From positions 124,001 to 188,000 of the forward strand of contig NZ_FMWL01000001.1 in assembly GCF_900103005.1 (NCBI RefSeq): a stretch of 64,000 nucleotides of DNA. The letters run 5' to 3'. Each line of letters starts with the position of its first letter. Positions within the stretch are counted from its first letter, which is position 1. The translations under genes and the position numbers were made by a program. A model generated the notes under the pieces. It had not been told where the DNA came from and searched no databases. It saw only the letters and a program-made list of their open reading frames with translations. Shown one piece after another: positions 11,529-20,730 of this stretch. The stretch comes from Acidaminobacter hydrogenoformans DSM 2784. GTDB taxonomy: Bacteria > Bacillota > Clostridia > Peptostreptococcales > Acidaminobacteraceae.

Positions 11529-12629
11529 ATGAATGAAATTCTGATCAGCGTCCTCTCGGTCTCCGGCATCTCTGGGGCGCTCGCACTTCTTTTGTCGATT
11601 GCGAATAAGACTATTGGCAACTACGGAGAAATGACTTTGATCATCAACGACGAAAAGGAATACAAGGTGGAGGGCGGCAGTTCTCTGCTGTCAACGCTGG
11701 TGGATGAGGAGATTTTCATCCCGTCCGCCTGCGGCGGCAAGGGCAGCTGCGGTTATTGCAAGGTGGAAGTTCTGGAGGGCGGCGGGCAGTTTCTGCCTAC
11801 CGAAGCGGGCTATGTGACGCCAGAGGAGCAGAAGAAAGGTATCCGGCTGGCTTGCCAGTGCAAAGTTAAGGAACCTATCAAAATCAAGATCCCGGAAGAG
11901 CTCTTCAACGTCCGGCAGTATGATTACAACGTGGATATGCTTAAACTCCTGACACCTACGATCATGCACGTTGGGCTTACACTTCCCGCTGAAAATGAAA
12001 TCAATTTTAAACCGGGACAGTATATCCAGATTCTGACGCCAATTTACAAAGAGAGCGACGAGGAGGTCTACAGAGCCTACTCCATTGCTTCAGACCCTAA
12101 GGACAAGCACAAGGTCGAGCTGTTCCTGGGCTATATCCAGGACGGCAAATGCAGTACTTATATCCACAAGCACCTTAAAGAGGGTGATAAGCTCACCGTT
12201 GTCGGACCTTTCGGGGACTTCCACTATCACGAAAGCGACCGCGAAATTGTCATGGCGGCAATTGGCACTGGAATGGCGCCTATTATGTCCATCTTAAAGC
12301 ACATGGTCGAAATTAAGAGCGAGCGGAAGGCAACTTTCTACTTTGGCGCCCGAACCGGCGAGGACCTCTTTATGATGGAGGCACTGAGAGAAATTGAGGC
12401 CCAGCTGCCAAACTTCACCTTCATGCCGTGCTTATCGAGGCCGCGTCCTGAAGACAACTGGGAAGGTGAAAAAGGCCGCGTCACAGACCTCATTGAAAAG
12501 TACATTGAGGATGCCAGCGGCATGGAAGCTTATCTATGCGGCAGTCCTGTCATGATCGACAGCGTGGTGGATCTCCTCAAAGAAAAGAAAATGCCGGAGG
12601 AACACATCTATTACGACAAATTCGAATAG
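11529..12629 (+). CDS. nqrF: Na+-NQR subunit F, NADH-oxidising flavoprotein
   Basis: A 366-residue protein: an N-terminal membrane helix (about 4-26), a plant-type ferredoxin domain with Cys68, Cys74, Cys77 and Cys109 (C-x5-C-x2-C-x31-C), and a ferredoxin-NADP-reductase-like domain with RAYSIAS for FAD and GTGMAPIMSIL and YLCGSP for NADH. NqrF takes electrons from NADH and feeds the NqrBCDE core. It is about 40 residues shorter than Vibrio NqrF but has every redox motif. An NqrF-type input module here, instead of RnfB and RnfC, identifies the complex as NQR-like. It is the last gene of the operon and is followed by a hairpin terminator. Confidence 0.93.
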   Translation: MNEILISVLSVSGISGALALLLSIANKTIGNYGEMTLIINDEKEYKVEGGSSLLSTLVDEEIFIPSACGGKGSCGYCKVEVLEGGGQFLPTEAGYVTPEEQKKGIRLACQCKVKEPIKIKIPEELFNVRQYDYNVDMLKLLTPTIMHVGLTLPAENEINFKPGQYIQILTPIYKESDEEVYRAYSIASDPKDKHKVELFLGYIQDGKCSTYIHKHLKEGDKLTVVGPFGDFHYHESDREIVMAAIGTGMAPIMSILKHMVEIKSERKATFYFGARTGEDLFMMEALREIEAQLPNFTFMPCLSRPRPEDNWEGEKGRVTDLIEKYIEDASGMEAYLCGSPVMIDSVVDLLKEKKMPEEHIYYDKFE

Positions 12630-12686
12630 AGACGCATCACAGTCCATCCGCGGCCTGAAAAATCTCAAAAAAGTGATATAATGAAA

Positions 12687-12716
12687 GCGGCAGCGGCCAG
12701 ACCAGCTGCCGTTTTC
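12687..12716 (+). terminator. Terminator after nqrF
   Basis: A 7-bp GC stem (CGGCAGC with GCTGCCG), a 10-nt loop and TTTT followed by a mixed pyrimidine run. The short T run makes it moderate. Confidence 0.6.
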
Positions 12717-12762
12717 TCTGCTTGAACGACAACTTCACCGACTATAATTGGGAGGTAACTTT

Positions 12763-14160
12763 ATGCAGCAATTTGACCATCTCATAGACGCCATGAAGGC
12801 TGATTTGATCAAAACCACCCAGGACTTGATCCGCTTCAAGAGCGTTAAAACGCCCGCTGAACCTGGCAAACCCTTTGGGGCGGGCATCGACGACTGCCTC
12901 ACCTTTGCGCTGAAAACGGCAGGGGACTTTGGCTTTGCAACACGAAACGTCGACCATTACGCAGGCTACGCTGAAATGGGCGAGGGCAATGAAATGGTTG
13001 GCGTCCTCGTCCACCTGGACGTCGTCCCGGAAGGCGACGGCTGGACTCACGACCCGTATGGCGGTGAACTTGCGGACGGAAGGCTCTACGGGCGAGGCGT
13101 CAATGACAATAAGGGGCCTGCCGCAGCGGCACTCATTGCCATGAAGGCTATTCAGGATTCCGGTGTAACCCTTTCCAAACGTGTCCGTCTGATCTTTGGG
13201 ACAGATGAGGAAAGCGGCTGGGCTTGCATGGATTATTACAAACAGCATGAAGAAATACCTGCCGTTGCCTTTTCTCCGGATGCTGACTTTCCGGCGATCC
13301 ATGGCGAAATGGGGATTCTTGTCTTTGATCTTGTCAAGGATTTCAGCGACTACTTAAATGACGGCGGCATGCGCCTCGTCAGCCTAAAGGGCGGCAACCG
13401 CCCCAACATGGTACCGGACTATGCGGAGGCCGTCCTCGAAAACTATAAAGCTTCTGAAGACATTTTGAAGGCCTGGAATCAGGATAAGAGCGCCAACGTG
13501 ACGCTGGAAATCAGCCCGGATGGCAGCAGGGCCACCGTCAGGGCTTACGGGCTCTCTGCCCATGGCAGCACGCCCTGGAAAGGCCAAAATGCCATTTCGG
13601 ATTTGATTGGCTTCCTGGACTGCCTGGACCTGGAAATTGGGGACTTGACAAACTTTGTGAGATTCTACGCCGCTCAAATTGGCAGAGATCTACATGGAGA
13701 GCGCATGGGCTGCGCCTTTGAGGATGAAGATTCAGGGAAGCTCGTTTTCAATGTGGGTGTGGTCGACCTGGATCCCAGTGCCGGCCGCTTGACTGTCAAT
13801 ATCCGCTACCCTATTACCGTCAACGGCGACAGCGTTCTCCAAGGTGTCCGTGAAAATGCTGGTCGTTGGGGCCTTGAGCTCGTGAACCTCGAACATCAGA
13901 AGCCCCTTTTTGTGCCAAAGGATCATCCGCTGGTGACGACACTTATGAAAGTCTATCAGGCCTATACGGGTGATTCTGGGGAAGCGGTGACCATCGGCGG
14001 AGGTACTTATGCCCGGGCTTTTGAAAACGCGGTGGCATTTGGACCTATGTTCCCGGGAATGGAGGAGACGGCCCATCAGAAGGACGAGTTCTACGGGGTC
14101 GAGGACCTGGTGCTGATCGCGAAAATTTACGCGGCGGCTATTTATGAACTGGCACGGTGA
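12763..14160 (+). CDS. pepV: M20 family dipeptidase PepV
   Basis: A 465-residue zinc dipeptidase of the PepV/Xaa-His branch, which cleaves dipeptides in the cytoplasm. Metal ligands are visible as His in VLVHLDVVPEGDGW, Asp in GRGVNDNKGP, the catalytic and ligand Glu pair in GTDEESGW, Asp in SPDADFPAIHGE, and a late His in MEETAHQKDEF. The lid domain contains GLSAHGSTPW. ATG 12763 is placed by GGAGGT six bases upstream. It is monocistronic, flanked by terminators, and convergent with galU. It fits use of imported peptides as carbon and nitrogen sources. Confidence 0.92.
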   Translation: MQQFDHLIDAMKADLIKTTQDLIRFKSVKTPAEPGKPFGAGIDDCLTFALKTAGDFGFATRNVDHYAGYAEMGEGNEMVGVLVHLDVVPEGDGWTHDPYGGELADGRLYGRGVNDNKGPAAAALIAMKAIQDSGVTLSKRVRLIFGTDEESGWACMDYYKQHEEIPAVAFSPDADFPAIHGEMGILVFDLVKDFSDYLNDGGMRLVSLKGGNRPNMVPDYAEAVLENYKASEDILKAWNQDKSANVTLEISPDGSRATVRAYGLSAHGSTPWKGQNAISDLIGFLDCLDLEIGDLTNFVRFYAAQIGRDLHGERMGCAFEDEDSGKLVFNVGVVDLDPSAGRLTVNIRYPITVNGDSVLQGVRENAGRWGLELVNLEHQKPLFVPKDHPLVTTLMKVYQAYTGDSGEAVTIGGGTYARAFENAVAFGPMFPGMEETAHQKDEFYGVEDLVLIAKIYAAAIYELAR

Positions 14161-14170
14161 AAATTGAAAA

Positions 14171-14232
14171 AGGGAAGCCAGCGTCAACCCACCATTGTGA
14201 ATGGCGGTTGTCCACGGCTTCCCTCTTTTTAT
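14171..14232. terminator. Bidirectional terminator between pepV and galU
   Basis: Long nested inverted repeat: GGGAAGCC pairs with GGCTTCCC, with inner CAACC/GGTTG and CCATT/AATGG stems, and T- or A-rich flanks on both sides. Confidence 0.82.
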
Positions 14233-14255
14233 TTCGTTCATTGATTCGATTGCCT

Positions 14256-15125
14256 CTAAAGCGTTTCTCCGAGCACTTTCAAATACTCGCGGAACCGTTC
14301 CTTGACTTCGCTGTGGCGCAGGCCCATTTCGACGGTGGCCTTCAGATAACCCAGCTTGTCTCCGGTGTCGTAGCGGGTGCCCTCGAAGTTGTGGGCGATT
14401 ATGCCCTGCTCAGCCTGCAGTGCCCTAAGCGCGTCCGTCAGCTGAATTTCGCCGTTCTTGCCCGGTTCAGTCTTCAGTAGCTTATCAAAGACTTCAGGCG
14501 TCAGTACATAACGCCCCAAAATGGCGTAATTGGAAGGCGCCTCATCCAGGGGCGGCTTTTCTACGAGGCTTTTCACCTGGAAATCGCGATTTTCGAGGGT
14601 CTGCACTTCCACTATGCCGTACTTGTCAACCTGAGACCAGTCAACGGGCTGCACGCCAACCACAGAGCAATGGTGGCGCTCATAAGCGTCAATCAGCTGC
14701 CGTGTGCAAGGCACGTCGCTGTCGACAATGTCGTCTCCAAGCATAACGACAAAGGGTTCATTGCCTACAAAGGTCTTCGCGCAGAGTACGGCATGGCCAA
14801 GGCCAAGAGCTTCTTTTTGTCGGACATAATGGACATCCGCAAGGTTTGAGACATCCTGAACTATTTTTAAAAGCGCCGCCTTTCCTTGCTTTTCGAGGAC
14901 GGCCTCAAGTTCAGGGGTCTTGTCAAAATGGTCCTGGATCATATCTTTGCCGCGACCCGTGATGATGAGGATTTCTTCAATGCCTGAGGCGACGGCCTCT
15001 TCCACGATAATCTGGATCGCCGGCTTATCCACAATAGTCAGCATTTCTTTTGGCATGGATTTGGTCGCAGGCAGAAACCGCGTGCCATATCCCGCTGCCG
15101 GAATGATTGCCTTTTTAACTTTCAA
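14256..15125 (-). CDS. galU: UTP-glucose-1-phosphate uridylyltransferase
   Basis: A 289-residue cytoplasmic nucleotidyltransferase that makes UDP-glucose. It shows the N-terminal AAGYGTRFLPATKSMPKEML signature, VMLGDDIVDS with the metal-binding Asp, and the VEKP block in SLVEKPPLDEAPS, all typical of GalU. The start is TTG 15125, eight bases after GGAGG; no ATG fits. Its promoter carries a 17-bp palindrome between the -10 and -35 boxes. It lies beside two glycosyltransferases, which may use its product. Confidence 0.93.
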   Translation of the reverse strand: MKVKKAIIPAAGYGTRFLPATKSMPKEMLTIVDKPAIQIIVEEAVASGIEEILIITGRGKDMIQDHFDKTPELEAVLEKQGKAALLKIVQDVSNLADVHYVRQKEALGLGHAVLCAKTFVGNEPFVVMLGDDIVDSDVPCTRQLIDAYERHHCSVVGVQPVDWSQVDKYGIVEVQTLENRDFQVKSLVEKPPLDEAPSNYAILGRYVLTPEVFDKLLKTEPGKNGEIQLTDALRALQAEQGIIAHNFEGTRYDTGDKLGYLKATVEMGLRHSEVKERFREYLKVLGETL

Positions 15126-15210
15126 TGGTCAAACCTCCAATAGGTAGTATGTTTGTGACGCAGGCCGGCCTCATGATTGAAGCTGAGCGCCCGGTGTTTC
15201 CCGCCTCTTA

Positions 15211-15238
15211 AGTATAGCGCTTTCAAAGCGCTTTACAA
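15211..15238 (-). promoter_or_regulatory. galU promoter with cre-like palindrome in the spacer
   Basis: TTGTAA (15238-15233), a 16-bp spacer and TATACT (15216-15211). The spacer is almost wholly the perfect inverted repeat AGCGCTTT-C-AAAGCGCT (15216-15232), which resembles a CcpA catabolite-responsive element. It would block transcription when bound. Confidence 0.6.
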
Positions 15239-15340
15239 GTCCACGCTGGTTAATTCTTCCTTCTGGTGAGCGATTTTCGGTGGGTGATGCCAGCCTCACA
15301 GAGTCAGCCAGCCAAGCAGCGCAGCACCTGGCTATCAAGC

Positions 15341-16594
15341 TCACCTCAACAAGCAGGCCTCATAGACCTTTTCTGTATCCTTCGCCGTGACTGTCCAGCT
15401 GAAATGTGTCTCGACGTGCCCGGTACAGCGCCTTCGCAGCGCTTCCTTTTGGTCAGCGTCCAAAGAGAGAATGGCCTCAAGGGCCGAGGCCAGCGCCTCC
15501 GGGTCATCCGCCGGTACAAGGCTGCCCACATCAGGCGTGATCATATCCACCAGACCCCCAGACGAGGTCCCCACCACCGGGAGGCCACAGGCCATAGCTT
15601 CCAGAGCCGCCAGGCCAAAAGGTTCGGACCTCGAAGGCATGGCAAATACGTCGCTGACACTATAGAGCGCGGCCAGGGCAGATTGGGACTGGTGCCCCAC
15701 AAACCTGACCCCTCTGAGTCCCAGACACTTCGCTTTTGACATCAGTTCTTCCCTGAGCACGCCGTCACCGGCAATGACTGTAAGCACTCCGCCAGCGCTC
15801 CCAAGGTGTCCCTCATAACCCGCCGCAGCCTCCAGAAGCACGTCCACGCCTTTGAATCCAACCAGCTTTCCGGCGAAGCAGATCACGTACCTGCAGGCTT
15901 CGTCAATACCTAAGCCTTTCAGCACCTTGGTCCTCGACAGGCTCATCCGGTGAAACAGAGTGGTATCACAGCCGCTGTAGATCAGCGACCGCCGCCGCGG
16001 CGGCACACTCAAGAGGCGTTCCACGTCTTCGTCCATTTGTCTGGAAATAGTGATGACGCGGCAAGCGCTGTTTGCTGTCCTGAGGGCCATCTCCCTAAAT
16101 CTTTCATCTCGTTTGTAACCCATGAGGTCCGTGCCATGGGAAGTCACCACATAGGGCCTGCCGCTTTCCCTTGCCAGGTCCGCCAGGATCCAGAGGTGCC
16201 CCACGTGAATGAGGTCCGGATCAAAGTCCTTCAATAGCTCAGCGAGTTTAGTTTTAAAGGCTTCCCGGTATAGATCGATTGCCGCCTCATCCATGTCATA
16301 GAAGGTAAAGTGACTTCTCGGGTGCGCCGTGAAGCAGGGGAAGGGGAAACCGAGGACACCGTCAGCAGCCCCCCGCTTGATCCTTTCATCACAGCTCAAC
16401 ACCGCACCTTCGTCTTCCCTGAATAATACCGTATGGGTTATAAACCCCTCTGATGTGGTGTCCACCGGGGAAGTTTCAGGAACCAGAATCTGAACTTCAT
16501 GTCCAAGACCGACCATAGCCCTCGCTAAATTTAACGTATAAACCCCGCTGCCGGAACCCTCGAGAGGAAAGTGATTCATTAAGAGAAGCTTCAT
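15341..16594 (-). CDS. Glycosyltransferase family 4 (GT-B fold)
   Basis: A 417-residue glycosyltransferase. The N-terminal acceptor domain starts with NHFPLEGSGSGVYTLNLARAM and contains VTSHGTDLMGY. The donor domain has FAGKLVGFKGVDVLLEAA and the diagnostic SRSEPFGLAALEAMACGLPVV, whose Glu residues bind the nucleotide sugar in GT4 enzymes. The acceptor is unknown: glycolipid, exopolysaccharide or a compatible solute are all possible. The ATG overlaps the upstream gene's stop by four bases, so the two are translationally coupled. There is no membrane segment. Confidence 0.85.
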   Translation of the reverse strand: MKLLLMNHFPLEGSGSGVYTLNLARAMVGLGHEVQILVPETSPVDTTSEGFITHTVLFREDEGAVLSCDERIKRGAADGVLGFPFPCFTAHPRSHFTFYDMDEAAIDLYREAFKTKLAELLKDFDPDLIHVGHLWILADLARESGRPYVVTSHGTDLMGYKRDERFREMALRTANSACRVITISRQMDEDVERLLSVPPRRRSLIYSGCDTTLFHRMSLSRTKVLKGLGIDEACRYVICFAGKLVGFKGVDVLLEAAAGYEGHLGSAGGVLTVIAGDGVLREELMSKAKCLGLRGVRFVGHQSQSALAALYSVSDVFAMPSRSEPFGLAALEAMACGLPVVGTSSGGLVDMITPDVGSLVPADDPEALASALEAILSLDADQKEALRRRCTGHVETHFSWTVTAKDTEKVYEACLLR

Positions 16595-17970
16595 GGCGTC
16601 TCACCACCTTTACGACTTTGAATACTTACCCCGCTTATGCTATTTGCGCTTCTTATGCTGTTTACGCCCCCATCCTCGACACCCCGGGCTTCATCTCGAA
16701 GTTTCCATGCGGTGCGGACAGCTTTGGGCCAAAGCCGCCTCAGTTCGGCGTAGGCTTCCAGGGCATCCGGCAGCTGCTCAAAAGCAGCACGGGCAGCGTC
16801 AGGAAGCTTTAAAAACCTGGCATCGCCAAAGTATTCCGCCGCTGCTGCAACACTTTTCTCAAGGAAAGCGATCTGTCTTCTGGAAATGGCCCCCGCGTCC
16901 TCGCCACTCAGAGCATTGAGGATGGGATTGCGTCCAATCCACCCCAGGCAAGTGTTATAAAAGCGATTTCGTATAAACGCTTCCTTCTGAATGTCAGGGA
17001 TCTGAGGGAAGGTTCCAAAGGTATCATGAAAAATTCTCAGGTCTATGTCCAGCACTTTCCAGCGCTCACTGGCCGCCAGGGTCTTGCCCAGAAGTGTATC
17101 CTCCCCCCTGGTAAGGACCCAGTCCCCTTCAAAGTGGTACGCCGTTGAGAAAAACGGAAGATGTGACTGAAAAAGTTCAAGTCGTATAGCCACATTGCCC
17201 CCAAGGATTTTGTCCGTCCAAAACGGCTGACGGCTGTCCCCGCAGTCAAAAGTCAACCCATGATGTTGGCCCGAACCCTGAACAAATGCATAAGCGGCTC
17301 CTTTTTGGAGCCCTTCAAGAAAGGTATCCAGCCCGTCAAAGGCCATGGGGGGAATGATGTAATAGCCTGAATAATCGCTGGTAGAGACGCCCACCCCAGG
17401 TAAATCAAGGGCTTCGAGATGACTTCCAAAGAAATCTGCATCCTCAAAATGATACTGACCCGGGCATCCACTCAATAGCAGCGGGGACACATCCGAATCC
17501 ACGAAGACCAAAACGTCTCCACCCCCTCGAATCCCTTCGAGGATGACACCATTGCGGTTTGGGCCGTAAGGCATCTGTCCGCCGCTTTCATAAACAGGGC
17601 GGCGAAACAGCGCGTTCGCTTCCGCCTCGGTGAGCTCCCCGGCTGCATAGGCCTGAATTCTTTCTTCCGGTTGGTTAAGGTCAATCACCTCGAGGGGCAC
17701 ACGCGCTTCAATAGCGCGGACTGCAGCTGGATTCACTTCCCCGGAAACTGAAATGATCACTCTGTCAATTTTTCTGTTAAAACGGGCGGCGTTATCGAGA
17801 AAGGCGACAATAGTCCCGGGGTCTGTCAGCTGGCGGGTGATCATGCCAAGAACAATCTTCATTTGCATGGGCGCATCCGCTGGGGCACGCTCAGCTTCTT
17901 GTTTAGCGAAGCCTTGCCTCTCAGCTTCTTGCTGACCGGATGGCGTCATACCTTTTTCATCATTTCCCAC
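16591..17970 (-). CDS. Putative GT-A-fold glycosyltransferase
   Basis: A 459-residue protein I can place only by pattern. After a polar N-terminus, MKIVLGMITR opens a Rossmann-like region. GGGDVLVFVDSDVSP (about 150-165) looks like the DxD metal site of GT-A enzymes. GGNVAIRLE and FEGDWVLTRGEDTLLG resemble the acceptor and ED motifs of GT2 proteins. A long helical C-terminal part follows and the end is low-complexity. The start is GTG 17970, nine bases after GGGAG; the conserved part begins about 35 residues later. It overlaps the GT4 gene by four bases, suggesting a two-step glycan pathway with GalU nearby. Confidence 0.6.
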   Translation of the reverse strand: MGNDEKGMTPSGQQEAERQGFAKQEAERAPADAPMQMKIVLGMITRQLTDPGTIVAFLDNAARFNRKIDRVIISVSGEVNPAAVRAIEARVPLEVIDLNQPEERIQAYAAGELTEAEANALFRRPVYESGGQMPYGPNRNGVILEGIRGGGDVLVFVDSDVSPLLLSGCPGQYHFEDADFFGSHLEALDLPGVGVSTSDYSGYYIIPPMAFDGLDTFLEGLQKGAAYAFVQGSGQHHGLTFDCGDSRQPFWTDKILGGNVAIRLELFQSHLPFFSTAYHFEGDWVLTRGEDTLLGKTLAASERWKVLDIDLRIFHDTFGTFPQIPDIQKEAFIRNRFYNTCLGWIGRNPILNALSGEDAGAISRRQIAFLEKSVAAAAEYFGDARFLKLPDAARAAFEQLPDALEAYAELRRLWPKAVRTAWKLRDEARGVEDGGVNSIRSANSISGVSIQSRKGGETP

Positions 17971-18114
17971 TCCAAACTTCTCCCTTCTTCGCCTTTTCGC
18001 GGCTTCTACTTCTGCTATAATAAGGATGCGAGCAATATTTTATTAAGACGATATGCCCTGGGGTTTCCCTTAGGCTTCCCTAAGGTTTTCTATACTTGAA
18101 GAGGAGGTGTCCAA

Positions 18115-20628
18115 ATGTCAAAGACTGCACTGCTGCGTGTTTCCGTTCGGGAGCTGGTAGAGTTCACCCTGCGCAGCGGCGATCTGGATGCCTCTTTTAA
18201 ATCCAGTATCCGCGCCCTGGAGGGCACTCGGCTTCACCAGAAGGTTCAAAGGAGCCGGGACGGTAATTATCATGCTGAGGTACCCCTCAGCCTTGACCTG
18301 ACACGGGACGGCGTACAGCTGCGGCTGGAAGGCAGAGCAGACGGGGTCTTTGAGGAGGCCGGACTCACTTTTGTCGAGGAGATCAAGAGCACTCTGACAC
18401 CTCTGGATCGCCTGAAAGAAAACGACAAACCCCTGCACTGGGCCCAGGCTCAGTGCTATGCCTACATCCTGGCCAAAGAAGCCCTCGCGGGGAACGTCAG
18501 CAGCAGCGTCAGCACAAGCGGTACGGATGCTGACACTGATACCGGCATAGCTACTGATATTACTGCCGGTCACGAAACCGCCATGGATGACACCACTAAC
18601 GCGGACTCCAACCCCGACCCCGACTTCAGCCGCCATTTCCAAATTGGCCTCCGCCTGACCTATATCCACGCTGAAACAGAAGCGCTCCTTCAGTTTGACA
18701 AACGGTTGACCTTCCAGGAGCTCTCTGACTTTATGGAAGACCTTCTCCAGCGCTACCTGAAGTGGGTCACGTGGCAGCGCCACTGGCGCATCACCAGAGA
18801 CGCTGCCATAGAAGCTGTAAATTTCCCTTATCCCGCTTACCGCACCGGCCAGAGGGCCCTCGCGGTGCGCATCTACAAGATTATTCTAACAGGCGGGCGT
18901 ATGTTTGTCCAAGCCCCCACCGGCACCGGAAAAACCATGTCCACCCTGTTCCCCGCCATCAAAGCCTTAGGCCTGGGCCATGCGGACAAACTCTTCTACC
19001 TCACCGCCCGCACCACCACCCAGGCGGTTGCCGGTGCGGCCCTGTCCCTCCTTAGCAGCAGCGGACTCAGACTCAAGTCTGTCATCCTGACCGCCAAGGA
19101 AAAAATCTGTTTCCTGGACAAGCCCGCCTGCACACCCGAGGACTGCCCCTATGCCAAAGGACATTACGACCGAATCAACGACGCCCTAATGCAGGCGCTT
19201 GAACGTTTTGACCTACTTACCCGGGAAACCATCAGTGACATAGCAAAAGCACACCGGGTCTGTCCCTTTGAAATGGCCCTGGACCTGACCCTCTGGGCAG
19301 ACCTTGTCCTCTGCGACTACAATTATGTCTTCGACCCCCGGGTCAGCCTCAAGCGCTTTTTCGACGTGGACCTTGGCGCCAATTACGTTTTCCTGGTAGA
19401 TGAAGCCCACCACCTGGTGGACAGAGCCCGGGACATGTTCTCTGCGAGCCTTCAGAAGTCCGCAGTCATGGATCTGAAGAAGCGTCTCAAGAAACCTGCC
19501 CCCAAGGTCAGCAGGGCAATGGATAAAATCAACACCCAGCTGATCGCGCTAAAAAAAGAGGCGGCTCATAGTCGCTTCACCGCCTATGAGGACCTCCCAG
19601 AGCCTCTCCTGGCGACCCTTCGGCGGTTTGACGAGACTACCCAGAAATTTCTCGCCGCCTCCGAAAAAAGCGGCATTGATCCCGCCCTCAAAGACGAGCT
19701 CCTGGATTTCTATTTCGACGTCCTGGGTTTCCTGCGGATCTCCGAGCTTTACGGCCCGGACTTCATCACCTACACGGAATCCTTTAAAAATGACCTTACC
19801 GTCAAGCTCTTCTGCCTTCATCCAAAACGCCTCCTGAACGACGCCATGTCAAAGGGCAAGGCCGCCATCCTTTTTTCAGCGACCCTCCACCCCCTTGGCT
19901 ACTTCCGGGACGTTTCCGGCGGCCGGACGGAGGATGCTTGCATCCGCCTGCCGTCCCCCTTTGAGCCTTCCAACCTGGGCCTCTATGTCTACAGCGCCCT
20001 GTCGACCCGGTACAAAGATAGACACCAAACCACCCGGGAATTGGCGTCCCTGGTTCAAACCGTGGCCGCCGCAGGCAGGCCGGGCCACTATCTGGTCTTC
20101 TTTCCCTCCTACGAGTACCTCCGCATGGTTCTGGCCGACTTCGAAGCCCTGGAAACCGGTTTTGAGGTGGAAGTTCAGCAGCAGGCCATGGACGACACCC
20201 AGCGGGAGGTGTTCATCAAAAGCTTTGATGCGCGCCCAAGCCGCAGCCGCGTTGTCTTCGCGGTCCTTGGAGGCCTCTTCTCCGAGGGCATAGATCTCAC
20301 TGGCGACCGGCTCAGCGGTGTGGTCGTCGTGGGCGTGGGCCTGCCCCTGCTTCACTACGAAAACGACCTGCTGAAGGACTTTTACGACCATGCCGCAGGG
20401 GATGGCTTTGGCTTTGCTTACCAGTTCCCGGGCATGAATAAAGTCCTCCAGGCCGCCGGCAGAGTCATTCGCACCGAGACAGACCGGGGCATTGTCCTCC
20501 TCGTTGACGACCGCTTCACCCACACCAGGTACCGCAAGCTGTTCCCGCCGGAATGGTCCCATGCGGTCACCCTGCGGTCCACCGAAGCTTTGGCAGGGGC
20601 GCTGGACGCGTTCTGGAACAATGGCTGA
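18115..20628 (+). CDS. Rad3/DinG-like helicase with N-terminal PD-(D/E)xK nuclease domain
   Basis: An 837-residue superfamily 2 DNA helicase. Residues 1-120 form a RecB-like nuclease: Asp76 in GRADG, Glu89-x-Lys91 in EEIKS and QxxxY in QAQCYAY. Residues about 128-168 are a Thr/Asp/Ser-rich low-complexity insert. The helicase follows: Walker A APTGTGKT (about 267), four Cys of an XPD-type iron-sulfur cluster (CFLDKPACTPEDC and VCPFEM), DEAHH near 429, and the C-terminal HELICc part ending with QAAGRVIRTETDRG. The likely role is DNA repair with 5'-3' unwinding and incision. ATG 18115 follows GAGGAGGTG. It is monocistronic. Confidence 0.85.
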   Translation: MSKTALLRVSVRELVEFTLRSGDLDASFKSSIRALEGTRLHQKVQRSRDGNYHAEVPLSLDLTRDGVQLRLEGRADGVFEEAGLTFVEEIKSTLTPLDRLKENDKPLHWAQAQCYAYILAKEALAGNVSSSVSTSGTDADTDTGIATDITAGHETAMDDTTNADSNPDPDFSRHFQIGLRLTYIHAETEALLQFDKRLTFQELSDFMEDLLQRYLKWVTWQRHWRITRDAAIEAVNFPYPAYRTGQRALAVRIYKIILTGGRMFVQAPTGTGKTMSTLFPAIKALGLGHADKLFYLTARTTTQAVAGAALSLLSSSGLRLKSVILTAKEKICFLDKPACTPEDCPYAKGHYDRINDALMQALERFDLLTRETISDIAKAHRVCPFEMALDLTLWADLVLCDYNYVFDPRVSLKRFFDVDLGANYVFLVDEAHHLVDRARDMFSASLQKSAVMDLKKRLKKPAPKVSRAMDKINTQLIALKKEAAHSRFTAYEDLPEPLLATLRRFDETTQKFLAASEKSGIDPALKDELLDFYFDVLGFLRISELYGPDFITYTESFKNDLTVKLFCLHPKRLLNDAMSKGKAAILFSATLHPLGYFRDVSGGRTEDACIRLPSPFEPSNLGLYVYSALSTRYKDRHQTTRELASLVQTVAAAGRPGHYLVFFPSYEYLRMVLADFEALETGFEVEVQQQAMDDTQREVFIKSFDARPSRSRVVFAVLGGLFSEGIDLTGDRLSGVVVVGVGLPLLHYENDLLKDFYDHAAGDGFGFAYQFPGMNKVLQAAGRVIRTETDRGIVLLVDDRFTHTRYRKLFPPEWSHAVTLRSTEALAGALDAFWNNG

Positions 20629-20730
20629 AGAGCTTTATGACGATGGTTGAGGGTGCTGGCTTTGATGACCATCGGCAAACGCACTTTTTATCTTCTATAT
20701 TAGAACGGCAGCCCACACCGCCGCAAACAC

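Noticed and set aside
8702-12629. RNF complex instead of NQR
   Set aside because: NqrE- and NqrD-type wording, an NqrF-type NADH module, and absence of RnfB and RnfC favour NQR.
12654-12682. Promoter for pepV with TATAAT at 12677
   Set aside because: There is no recognisable -35 box, and the nqrF terminator lies immediately downstream.
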